Assembly: GCA_030627725.1 (NCBI GenBank)
Contig: DAOVSZ010000023.1
Location: forward strand, 1 to 15,850
DNA length: 15,850 bases
Direction: 5' to 3'
DNA from: Desulfobulbaceae bacterium
GTDB lineage: Bacteria; Desulfobacterota; Desulfobulbia; Desulfobulbales; DAOVSZ01
Shown here: positions 1-5,755 of the stretch, piece by piece
Position numbering within the stretch: position 1 is the stretch's first letter
Layout of the letters: each line of letters opens with the position of its first letter
The notes under the pieces: generated by a model
What the model was told of the DNA's origin: nothing
Database searches by the model: none
The model's input: only the letters and a program-made list of their open reading frames with translations
Translations under genes and position numbers: made by a program

Positions 1-63
1 ATCCTGATTCTCAAGGTTGAATTCTTGCTCGATGAGGAGTTCGATCTCTACCTCAGGACCCAT
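1..63 (-). CDS. Possible start of an unrecognised protein, cut by the window edge
   Basis: On the minus strand an ATG at 63-61 opens a frame that runs to the window edge, reading MGPEVEIELLIEQEFNLENQ and onward. The composition is acidic and helix-prone, so it looks protein-like. The same frame is open upstream to about base 144 and also looks protein-like there (EDRDFFLRNAAEQLRKLN), but it holds no ATG before 63, and there is no Shine-Dalgarno sequence before the ATG. It may be a gene with a displaced start, a gene fragment, or chance. I do not recognise a family. The upstream part of the frame crosses a transposon-end-like sequence at 75-91, so truncation by an insertion is possible. Confidence 0.22.
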   Translation of the reverse strand, partial: MGPEVEIELLIEQEFNLENQD

Positions 64-74
64 GTTCAATTTTC

Positions 75-91
75 GTAACTGTTCAGCAGCA
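75..91 (+). repeat. Isolated terminus of the GTAAC-ended element
   Basis: These 17 bases match the left end of the element copy at 9107-9123 at 16 of 17 positions, and match the inner ends of both copies nearly as well. Right of base 91 the sequence no longer resembles the element, and no partner end or matching 8-bp direct repeat is evident nearby. It is either a decayed solo end of the same element family or the end of a different, eroded insertion. A chance match of this length in this window is unlikely but not excluded. Confidence 0.4.
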
Positions 92-298
92 TTCCTTAGA
101 AAAAAATCCCGATCTTCTACTATTGCTGAAATGCAACAAAATCAAGCGGATGGCACACGATGGTCGTTGATGTGTGGCTTTTTTGCAACACCAGGCATAC
201 GTTATTCGCAACCTACCGGAGTCTTTCATCTTTTTTAATTTACCGTAAACAGGGCACTATCTGATGGTTTGATAAATAGTTATATGCTTATTTTGTTT
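92..298. other. Stretch with no supported gene, upstream of lpxC
   Basis: Nothing in this stretch supports a gene. The frames that cross it lack a ribosome binding site and have unconvincing composition, with runs of Ser, Arg or Cys and early stops. It becomes AT-rich toward lpxC and probably serves as the upstream region of the lpxC promoter; a sigma-54 promoter would need an activator site about here, but I see no clear dyad operator. Confidence 0.5.
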
Positions 299-314
299 TG
301 GCGTAGTTTTTGCA
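299..314 (+). promoter_or_regulatory. Candidate sigma-54 (-24/-12) promoter for lpxC
   Basis: The 16 bases read TGGCGTAGTTTTTGCA. The consensus is TGGCAC-N5-TTGCW; here TGGC and TTGCA are both intact and the invariant GG (300-301) and GC (312-313) are separated by exactly 10 bases. Initiation would fall near base 325, leaving a leader of about 50 bases before the lpxC ATG. A sigma-70 -10 box (CATAAT, 313-318) overlaps it, but no good -35 box lies at proper distance. That sigma-54 would drive lpxC is inference. Confidence 0.42.
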
Positions 315-373
315 TAATAAAAGCTGGAAATACCATTAACCTCTTCATATTAAAGCTAAATTGACCTTAACTT

Positions 374-1354
374 ATGAATAAATATCAACATACCATTAAA
401 AAGGCAGTCAGGATAGGTGGAGTCGGGTTGCATTCCGGCAAACCTGTTAAGTTAACTATTCGGCCGGCCAAGGCCAACAGTGGAATTCGATTTGTACGAA
501 CCGATATCAATCCAGAGGCTGTTATTCCTGCTTTTATGACCCGTGTTGTGGACACATGTCTGGCAACTACCATCTCTCAGGACAACGTGAGTGTTGCCAC
601 CACCGAACATCTGCTCGCCGCCCTGAATGGTCTTGGCATAGACAATGCCACTATCGAACTGGACGGGCCGGAGGTTCCTATTATGGACGGCAGCGCCGGT
701 CCCTTTGTTCATATTCTGAAAAAGGTACATCGACGCAGACAGAAATGTATCCGAAAGATGGTGAAGGTAACCAAGGAGATCATCTTTCAGGATGGCGATA
801 GAGTCATACGTGTCCTTCCCTATAACGGCATGAAAATCACCTGTGAAATTGATTTCATGCACGATATGATCCGTAAGCAGTCGTATTCCCTTGTGCTTTC
901 TTCTAAAAGATTTGCCGAAGAAATTGCCAATGCGCGAACCTTTGGTTTTCTGGACGAAGTTGAAAAGCTGCAGGAGAATGGACTGGCATTAGGCGGCTCT
1001 CTTGATAATGCCATTGTAATGGACAACCTGGGCGTGATGAATGAGGAGGGGTTACGTTATACTGATGAGTTTGTTCGTCATAAGCTGCTTGACATTGTAG
1101 GTGATCTTGCGTTGCTCGGATGTCCACTGGTTGGGCATGTCGTGGCTTCGAAGACAGGGCACACGCAGCATCTTGGTCTGTTGAACGCAATCGCGGCGCA
1201 TCCTGAGTGCTGGGAATTTGTCAAACTGGAAAAGAATGGAAAAAACAACGTCCTTGAGCATGTCGTTACCACGACAAAGGCGGCCGGAAATATGATTCTT
1301 CCATTTTTCGTTCCTCCCCAGACTGCTTTTGCCGGAAAGACCTGTCCCGCCTGA
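374..1354 (+). CDS. lpxC: UDP-3-O-acyl-N-acetylglucosamine deacetylase LpxC
   Basis: LpxC is the zinc-dependent cytoplasmic deacetylase that removes the acetyl group from UDP-3-O-acyl-GlcNAc, the committed step of lipid A synthesis. The 326-residue product aligns over its full length with LpxC: the N-terminal GVGLHSG (17-23), TTEHLLAALNGLGIDN (76-91), PIMDGSAGPFV (102-112), ARTFGF (187-192), LGGSLDNAIV (206-215) and FVRHKLLD (233-240). The zinc ligands are His79, His236 and Asp240; Glu78 and His263 (TGH) are the catalytic acid/base residues. About 40 residues follow the usual end of the fold, making the tail longer than in E. coli. The start fits the family N-terminus, although no Shine-Dalgarno sequence precedes the ATG (TTGACCTTAACTT). 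It is followed by a mobile element and then a strong terminator, so it is probably a single-gene transcript. Confidence 0.97.
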   Translation: MNKYQHTIKKAVRIGGVGLHSGKPVKLTIRPAKANSGIRFVRTDINPEAVIPAFMTRVVDTCLATTISQDNVSVATTEHLLAALNGLGIDNATIELDGPEVPIMDGSAGPFVHILKKVHRRRQKCIRKMVKVTKEIIFQDGDRVIRVLPYNGMKITCEIDFMHDMIRKQSYSLVLSSKRFAEEIANARTFGFLDEVEKLQENGLALGGSLDNAIVMDNLGVMNEEGLRYTDEFVRHKLLDIVGDLALLGCPLVGHVVASKTGHTQHLGLLNAIAAHPECWEFVKLEKNGKNNVLEHVVTTTKAAGNMILPFFVPPQTAFAGKTCPA

Positions 1355-1388
1355 GTATGGTTGCCGGTATTATAATCGTTAATTTTTG

Positions 1389-1541
1389 GTAACTACTCAG
1401 GTATGAGTTCAAAGTTACAAAAAACTCCAGCCTGTAACTGCTCAGCAGTGCACCAGATGTGTGCAAGCAGACTGGTGAATTGTAGTAAATCTATGTGTGC
1501 CAGCCTGATCGTGCACAGATGGGGTGCTGCTGAGCAGTTAC
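1389..1541 (-). mobile_element. IS66-like MITE, copy 1 (153 bp)
   Basis: This is a non-coding element with inverted ends: GTAACTACTCAG at the left and, on the opposite strand, GTAACTGCTCAG at the right. It is flanked by a perfect 8-bp direct repeat, AATTTTTG, at 1381-1388 and 1542-1549, as expected of a target duplication. A third terminus lies inside: bases 1434-1448 are a perfect 15-bp inverted repeat of 1527-1541, so a 108-bp core palindrome sits within the element. Its reverse complement aligns with 9107-9276 with about 83% identity over 108 core positions. GTAA ends and 8-bp duplications are traits of the IS66 family, so a transposase supplied elsewhere in the genome probably moved it. 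It separates the lpxC stop codon from the terminator. Strand marks inverse orientation to copy 2. Confidence 0.82.
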
Positions 1542-1561
1542 AATTTTTGTTGATTTTATAT

Positions 1562-1600
1562 GCCTACAGAGTCATATAGTGATTCTGTAGGCTTTTTTTT
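1562..1600 (+). terminator. Rho-independent terminator after lpxC
   Basis: A 12-bp stem pairs GCCTACAGAGTC (1562-1573) with GATTCTGTAGGC (1581-1592), including one G-U pair. The loop has 7 bases, and eight T residues follow at 1593-1600. This is a textbook intrinsic terminator for + strand transcription. It ends only 30 bases before the proC start, so proC needs a promoter inside or after it, or reads through it. A weak sigma-70 candidate (TTGATT 1550-1555, TATAGT 1575-1580, 19-base spacer) would place the proC transcript start within the hairpin. Confidence 0.88.
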
Positions 1601-1618
1601 GTGAAAAGTATGGATAAG

Positions 1619-1627
1619 AAGGGAGAG
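1619..1627 (+). promoter_or_regulatory. Ribosome binding site that sets the proC start
   Basis: AAGGGAGAG lies 3 bases before the ATG at 1631, with its AAGGGAG part about 5 bases away. The in-frame GTG at 1601 and ATG at 1610 have only the terminator T-run upstream and no such site, and ProC proteins begin close to the dinucleotide-binding motif. The site therefore favours the 1631 start. Confidence 0.7.
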
Positions 1628-1630
1628 TAT

Positions 1631-2461
1631 ATGAAGCTAGCTGAAAAAATAGGATTTATCGGCGGTGGAAAGATGGCTGAGGCGCTTATTAAGGGAATTC
1701 TGGACGTCGAACTTGTCAACGCCGACCAGATTATGGTTGCTGATCCTGACCTTTCCAGACGTGATTTGTTAAAAAAGAGTTTTTCAGTAGCTGTTTCTGC
1801 TGATGGAAATGATATTGTAAAGAAAAGCGAAGTTGTCATCCTTGCCGTCAAACCGCAGGTCATGGGAAAACTTCTTGATCAACTGAACAAATCTATAGGA
1901 AAAGAGCACCTGTTAATTTCCATTGCAGCCGGTATTCCGATTTCGTTTATAGAGGGGAGTCTTGCAGGAAGCGGCTGTCGGGTTGTACGTGTGATGCCGA
2001 ATACACCGGCGCTCATTCAGCAAGGCGCGTCCGCGCTCTCTCCCGGCAGCAGAGTGAAGGATAACGATCTTGAAATCGCCCGCTCTATTTTTGATGCAAT
2101 TGGCATAAGCCTGGTCCTTGATGAGGTCTATCTTGATGCGGTGACCGGTTTGAGCGGCAGCGGGCCTGCCTATGTCTTTACCTTTATCGAGAGTCTCATT
2201 GATGCCGGATTGAAAGTCGGTTTGAGCAGGCAGGTTGCCATGGATCTTGTTCTGCAGACAATATCGGGTTCTGTCAATCTTATCAGGGAAAGTGGTGAGG
2301 ACCCGGCCCTCCTGCGGGCAATGGTCACCTCACCGGGCGGAACCACTATTGCCGGTCTTCATGAGTTTGAAAAGGCAGGTTTTCGCGGGATTGTTATGAA
2401 TGCGGTCGAAGCTGCAACCCTTCGCTCCAGGGAGCTTGGTGCGTGTTTGTCTCAGAAATAA
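1631..2461 (+). CDS. proC: Pyrroline-5-carboxylate reductase
   Basis: ProC reduces 1-pyrroline-5-carboxylate to L-proline with NAD(P)H, the last step of proline synthesis in the cytoplasm. The 276-residue product is of normal family length. The N-terminal Rossmann domain opens with GFIGGGKMAEALI (8-20), followed by VVILAVKPQ (68-76) and VRVMPNTPALI (119-129). The C-terminal dimerisation domain has the family signature VTGLSGSGPAYVF (171-183) and MVTSPGGTTIAGL (231-243). The start at 1631 was chosen over in-frame 1601 (GTG) and 1610 (ATG) because a good ribosome binding site precedes it and the family begins here. nadK follows 107 bases downstream on the same strand with a hairpin between them; co-transcription is possible but not shown. 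Confidence 0.96.
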   Translation: MKLAEKIGFIGGGKMAEALIKGILDVELVNADQIMVADPDLSRRDLLKKSFSVAVSADGNDIVKKSEVVILAVKPQVMGKLLDQLNKSIGKEHLLISIAAGIPISFIEGSLAGSGCRVVRVMPNTPALIQQGASALSPGSRVKDNDLEIARSIFDAIGISLVLDEVYLDAVTGLSGSGPAYVFTFIESLIDAGLKVGLSRQVAMDLVLQTISGSVNLIRESGEDPALLRAMVTSPGGTTIAGLHEFEKAGFRGIVMNAVEAATLRSRELGACLSQK

Positions 2462-2527
2462 GTAAGCGATTACAGGTGCGGTAGATGCGCTTGTCCTGGT
2501 TGCCTGCCGCGTACTTATTTCTTGAGA
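2450..2527. repeat. Long imperfect inverted repeat spanning the proC stop codon
   Basis: The left arm TCTCAGAAATAAGTA (2450-2464) pairs with the right arm TACTTATTTCTTGAGA (2512-2527) over 15 bp with one bulged T. An inner stem, GCGGTAG (2479-2485) with CTGCCGC (2504-2510), pairs with one G-U. The proC stop codon lies inside the left arm. No T-run follows, so it does not look like an intrinsic terminator; mRNA 3' protection or a translational barrier before nadK are possible. A perfect 10-bp palindrome, CTCTTAAGAG, follows at 2533-2542. Confidence 0.55.
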
Positions 2528-2568
2528 GCGAACTCTTAAGAGAGTCTATCGATTAAAAAGGCGAATGA

Positions 2569-3417
2569 ATGAATGTCAAAAAGGCGGGAATCATACTTAA
2601 AAGAGGGTCGGATGCCCCCAAACGGATCTGCAGGGAACTTGTCGAGTGGTTTTCAGCTCGATCAATCGAGACCGTCATTGATACGATTCCTTCGAACCTG
2701 GACATTCTCGTCATTCTGGGTGGAGATGGGACACTCTTACATGTTGCGGAAAAGGCGAGCCGGCTTGAGATTCCGGTTGTCGGTGTTAACTTGGGCGGTC
2801 TTGGGTTCCTGACCGAGGTTGTTGTTGATGAGTGTTTTGAGGTCCTTGAAACCATCCTAGCCGGTCCGGTCGCCATTGAGAATCGCATGATGATTAAGGC
2901 GAGGCTTTTTTCCGGCAAGGAGACATCCGAATGGTTTTATGCCTTAAATGATGTTGTCATTAGCAAGGGGACTGTTGACAGGCTTGTAAGGCTGAGTGTC
3001 TGGGCTGACAAGGAGTATATTACAACATATAGAGCAGACGGCATTGTGTTCTCGACTCCGACCGGTTCGACAGCCTATAACCTCTCTGCCGGAGGACCTA
3101 TTGTTGTCCCATCCCTTTCTTCGATCCTGGTAACTCCTATCTGCCCCTTTATGCTGGAGAGTCGACCGGTCCTTTTGCCGCCGCATGTTGACCTTACAAC
3201 TACGATGGCGGGATCGGTAGAGGATGTAAAGGTCATTGTGGACGGAAGATCTGTCTGGGATATGAAGGAGAATGACCTGCTTGAGGTGCAGGCCGCGAAG
3301 AAACCGCTCCGGTTGATCTGTTCTCCCCAGAAAGGGTATTTTGAAATCCTCAGAAATAAATTGAACTGGGGGGGGAGGACGACTTCCCTGCCGTCTGGAA
3401 GACCGCAGGAAGATTGA
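2569..3417 (+). CDS. nadK: NAD kinase
   Basis: NAD kinase phosphorylates NAD to NADP+ using ATP or polyphosphate and controls the NADP pool in the cytoplasm. The 282-residue product has the diagnostic GGDGT motif (51-55, Asp53 the catalytic base), the following GVNLGGLGFLTE (72-83), NDVVISKG in the place of the usual NE motif, and RADGIVFSTPTGSTAYNLSAGGPIV, the conserved active-site and NAD-binding block. Length fits the family; the last 15 residues or so (GGRTTSLPSGRPQED) are a low-complexity tail. The start uses AAGGCG at 2557-2562; ATG at 2565 is out of frame. The gene is convergent with the response regulator gene at 3600, with a repeat-rich junction between them and no clear terminator. 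Confidence 0.96.
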   Translation: MNVKKAGIILKRGSDAPKRICRELVEWFSARSIETVIDTIPSNLDILVILGGDGTLLHVAEKASRLEIPVVGVNLGGLGFLTEVVVDECFEVLETILAGPVAIENRMMIKARLFSGKETSEWFYALNDVVISKGTVDRLVRLSVWADKEYITTYRADGIVFSTPTGSTAYNLSAGGPIVVPSLSSILVTPICPFMLESRPVLLPPHVDLTTTMAGSVEDVKVIVDGRSVWDMKENDLLEVQAAKKPLRLICSPQKGYFEILRNKLNWGGRTTSLPSGRPQED

Positions 3418-3480
3418 CCATAATTCAGAGAGGTATTGGATTTAGCTGTGGATTTTGTCTGTAGTACTGTTAAAATTTTT

Positions 3481-3566
3481 CTGCCTTCCGTCTTCGCTAA
3501 AGATCAGCTACGCCGCGACAAGTCTGCCTTCCGTCTTCGCTAAAGATCAGCTACGCCGCGACAAGT
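3481..3566. repeat. Perfect 43-bp tandem duplication
   Basis: Two identical 43-base units lie head to tail (3481-3523 and 3524-3566), each beginning CTGCCTTCCGTCTTCGC and ending CTACGCCGCGACAAGT. A third partial unit begins at 3567 (CTGCCTTC) and passes into the 20-bp repeat that recurs at the end of comEC. The zero divergence implies a recent duplication or ongoing slippage. It lies between the 3' ends of nadK and the response regulator gene and codes for nothing evident. Confidence 0.9.
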
Positions 3567-3567
3567 C

Positions 3568-3587
3568 TGCCTTCTGCCTTTGTGCCT
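3568..3587. repeat. 20-bp dispersed repeat, intergenic copy
   Basis: TGCCTTCTGCCTTTGTGCCT is identical to bases 12925-12944 in the same orientation. Internally it is built from TGCCTT-like units. Both copies lie at the 3' end of a minus-strand gene, here 13 bases beyond the stop codon of the response regulator. The function is unknown. Confidence 0.75.
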
Positions 3588-3590
3588 ATT

Positions 3591-3610
3591 CTATCGACTT
3601 CAGTCGATAG
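3591..3610 (-). repeat. Palindrome over the response regulator stop codon
   Basis: CTATCGACTTCAGTCGATAG is a 9-bp inverted repeat around two bases, or a 7-bp stem with a 6-base loop. It contains the stop codon (3600-3602) of the minus-strand response regulator. No T-run follows on the minus strand, so it is at best a weak transcription end or 3'-stabilising hairpin for the che cluster transcript. Confidence 0.5.
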
Positions 3611-4022
3611 TCGTTGACTCGTCTGATTCAATAAGGCCGAGTTTTTTCATCTCGGCAAGGAGCTGGTCAGGATCAATCGGTTTTGTGATGTAAGCCTCGC
3701 AGTGCCCTTTGATGAATGCCTTCATGATATTTTTAGGATCAGTCAGGGCGGTGATCATAATTACCTTCACGATATCCGTTCCGCCTATCTTTCTCTCATC
3801 TTCTAATTTTCTGATTTTCTGCAGGGCCTCCTGACCGTCCATCTCGGGCATCATGATATCAAGGCAGATGAGATCGTAGCGGTCATTCTTGCTCAGAGAC
3901 TGTTCGAATGCCGTCAGGGCCTCTTTGCCGTTTGAAGCGATGTGGCAGCTGCCATATGAAGTAAGAAGCTTCTGCAGAAGAGTCCGGCAGACAAAATCAT
4001 CTTCAACGATTAATATGTTCAT
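3600..4022 (-). CDS. Single-domain response regulator (CheY-like)
   Basis: This 140-residue protein is a lone receiver domain with no output domain. It has the acidic pocket (Glu7, Asp8, Asp9), the phospho-acceptor Asp55 in LICLDIMMPEMDG, the switch Thr91 (MITALTD) and the conserved Lys114 (ITKPID). The start is set by AAGGA (4028-4032) five bases before the ATG. It lies last in the che cluster, downstream of the Hpt gene, so it is likely to receive phosphate from CheA or from the Hpt protein; this is inference. The 191-base gap in front may give it separate expression. It could be the CheY of the system or a phosphate sink. Calling it cheY is not justified from sequence alone, since it lacks any visible motor-binding signature. 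Confidence 0.88.
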   Translation of the reverse strand: MNILIVEDDFVCRTLLQKLLTSYGSCHIASNGKEALTAFEQSLSKNDRYDLICLDIMMPEMDGQEALQKIRKLEDERKIGGTDIVKVIMITALTDPKNIMKAFIKGHCEAYITKPIDPDQLLAEMKKLGLIESDESTTID

Positions 4023-4034
4023 AATGTTCCTTAG

Positions 4035-4058
4035 AGTAGGTAGTTTAGTAGGTAGTTA
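4035..4058. repeat. 12-bp tandem repeat before the response regulator
   Basis: AGTAGGTAGTTT (4035-4046) is followed by AGTAGGTAGTTA (4047-4058), 11 of 12 bases identical. It sits just upstream of the ribosome binding site of the minus-strand response regulator, in its transcribed leader if transcription comes from the cluster. The remaining gap (4059-4213) is AT-rich, with a TATAAT on the minus strand (4112-4117) but no convincing -35 box. Confidence 0.6.
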
Positions 4059-4213
4059 GTTTTTTTGTTCTCGGTGCAGATCCAGATATCAGAGGGTTAC
4101 AAGATAAAAAGATTATAAAAAATATAACATACCAGGTTCGGATTATCCACGTAAAGACTGCAAATAGTTTTTTTGGATTCGTTTCTTTATGATGCCGAGG
4201 TTTCGGGAAGAGG

Positions 4214-4615
4214 CTAAGAGACTGTCCTTTCCCAGCCTGCCTCAGCGAGATACTGCCTGATCCGTTCCATCTCTTTCTCAAGGTCGTAAAACGTCTCCTT
4301 TGCTTTGTCAAGGTTCGAATCTAGTCCCATCTTTTCAAGTTTATAGGCCAGATCACCGGCCCTTTGGGCTTTAAAGTTGAGCACAGCGCCCTTCAGCGTA
4401 TGTGATTGCTGCCGGAGCAAGGCATACTTTTTCTGTTTAATCGCCTGTTTGATAGTGCTGAGCCGTTCCGGATAGATTTCCAACAGGTGGCTGATCAGCT
4501 TCTGGAGTATCTCCTTGTTCCCCTTCAGCGATCGGGTCATCTCAGAGAGATCAAGGGGGGCGGAAAGATTGTCGGCATCAGGGTCGAGATTGGATCCGGC
4601 TGTTGGATCAGTCAT
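4214..4615 (-). CDS. Stand-alone Hpt phosphotransfer protein
   Basis: The 133-residue product is a histidine-phosphotransfer domain: a four-helix-type sequence with the phospho-accepting His72 in SHTLKGAVLNF (71-81), preceded by an acidic N-terminal tail of about 20 residues. Such proteins shuttle phosphate between receivers. It has no receiver or kinase domain of its own. It lies 49 bases downstream of cheB and 191 bases upstream of the response regulator, suggesting it connects cluster members. The start is the first ATG after an in-frame stop; the ribosome binding site is poor. Confidence 0.86.
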   Translation of the reverse strand: MTDPTAGSNLDPDADNLSAPLDLSEMTRSLKGNKEILQKLISHLLEIYPERLSTIKQAIKQKKYALLRQQSHTLKGAVLNFKAQRAGDLAYKLEKMGLDSNLDKAKETFYDLEKEMERIRQYLAEAGWERTVS

Positions 4616-4664
4616 ATGAGTTCACACATGTTGTAATGAGATCTGTTTTTCATTATGAGCCTGG

Positions 4665-5744
4665 TTATGCAAGCAGGTTGATGACCTGCTGAGAAATTTT
4701 TTCCAGCGGCACAAGCCGTTCAGCGCCGCCACGAGCATAAGCCTCCTTTGGCATGCCAAAGACAATGCACGATTTTTCATCCTGAGCAAGAGTTCGCGCC
4801 CCTGCGTTACGCATCGTAACCATAGCGTCAGCTCCGTCGCTTCCCATGCCGGTAAGCATGACGCCGACAGAGTTTGCTCCGACATGTTGTGCCACCGAGT
4901 TCATAAGGACCTCCACGGAGGGACAATGGCCGCAGACTTTTTCCCCTGGTTCACATGTTACTTTATAGACGCCGCCGGAACGCACAACGCGCATGTGTTG
5001 TTCACCGGGTGCAATCAACACCCGGCCTGGCATGATTCGGTCTCCTGTTTCCGCCTCTTTGACAGCCATCGCACAGATAGTATTCAGACGGTCGGCAAAC
5101 ATCTTGGTAAAACCCGGCGGCATATGCTGGACAATCACAACTCCCGACATGGCGGAAGGAAAGAGGCCGATAACAGTTCTGATGGCTTCGGTGCCACCGG
5201 TTGAGGCGCCGATCGCGACAACCTTATCGGTGGATTCGGCAAGGGATTTTGGCGCTGCAAGCCGTCTTTCCGATGGGAGAAACTGTCTTTTTTCTTTCCA
5301 GTGAGAGACATTGGCTGTCGAGGCGATTTTGATTTTTGTCAGAAGTTCCAGCATCATGCCTTCCAGACCACGTTGAAGGTTTGTGGCCGGTTTTGATACA
5401 AAATCGACTGCGCCACTCTCTAACGCCTCAATAGTAATACGTTTTCCCTGTTGGGTCATGGAACTGACCATGACAACCGGGAGTGGATATTGCGGCATCA
5501 GCCGCCGCAGAAATTCAACCCCGTCCATCCTGGGCATTTCTACATCAAGCGTCATGACATCGGGTCGGAGCTTAACGATCTTGTCACGGGCGACAAAAGG
5601 GTCCGGCGCCACGCCGACGACTTCTATTCCCGGGTCGCGGTCAAGACCGGCGCTCAATATATTGCGGACAAGAGATGAATCATCGACAATCAGCACCTTG
5701 ATCCGTTTTTTCTGTTTCCGGTTTGAGGGGGTGTTTGTTTCCAT
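4665..5744 (-). CDS. cheB: Chemotaxis protein-glutamate methylesterase CheB
   Basis: CheB removes methyl groups from glutamates (and deamidates glutamines) of chemoreceptors, giving adaptation when phosphorylated by CheA. The 359-residue product has an N-terminal receiver (about 14-130) with Asp21-Asp22, phospho-acceptor Asp67 (TLDVEMPRMDG) and Lys118, a linker, and the C-terminal esterase (about 173-358). The catalytic triad is Ser181 (GASTGG), His207 (QHMPPGFT) and Asp303 (TGMGSDGA). No CheR-docking pentapeptide is seen. It starts 11 bases after the cheR stop codon, indicating co-transcription and probably coupled expression. Confidence 0.96.
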   Translation of the reverse strand: METNTPSNRKQKKRIKVLIVDDSSLVRNILSAGLDRDPGIEVVGVAPDPFVARDKIVKLRPDVMTLDVEMPRMDGVEFLRRLMPQYPLPVVMVSSMTQQGKRITIEALESGAVDFVSKPATNLQRGLEGMMLELLTKIKIASTANVSHWKEKRQFLPSERRLAAPKSLAESTDKVVAIGASTGGTEAIRTVIGLFPSAMSGVVIVQHMPPGFTKMFADRLNTICAMAVKEAETGDRIMPGRVLIAPGEQHMRVVRSGGVYKVTCEPGEKVCGHCPSVEVLMNSVAQHVGANSVGVMLTGMGSDGADAMVTMRNAGARTLAQDEKSCIVFGMPKEAYARGGAERLVPLEKISQQVINLLA

Positions 5745-5755
5745 TATTTTACTGT

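Noticed and set aside
452..862. A 136-residue minus-strand frame opposite lpxC
   Set aside because: It mirrors conserved LpxC codons including the zinc-ligand region and has no start signals.
1521..1535. A GG-N10-GC spacing resembling a sigma-54 promoter before proC
   Set aside because: It lacks the TGGC and TTGC flanking bases and is part of the conserved element terminus.
1434..1541. The palindromic core read as a CRISPR-like or tRNA-like structure
   Set aside because: There are no regularly spaced repeats and no cloverleaf; the terminal inverted repeats and target duplication explain it better.
4045..4311. Minus-strand frame covering the gap between the Hpt gene and the response regulator
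   Set aside because: It begins inside the Hpt coding region in another frame, is basic and then hydrophobic without pattern, and has no ribosome binding site.
4741..4760. A small palindrome (TTGGCATGCCAA) within cheB
   Set aside because: It lies in conserved coding sequence near the CheB C-terminus and has no positional support as an operator.
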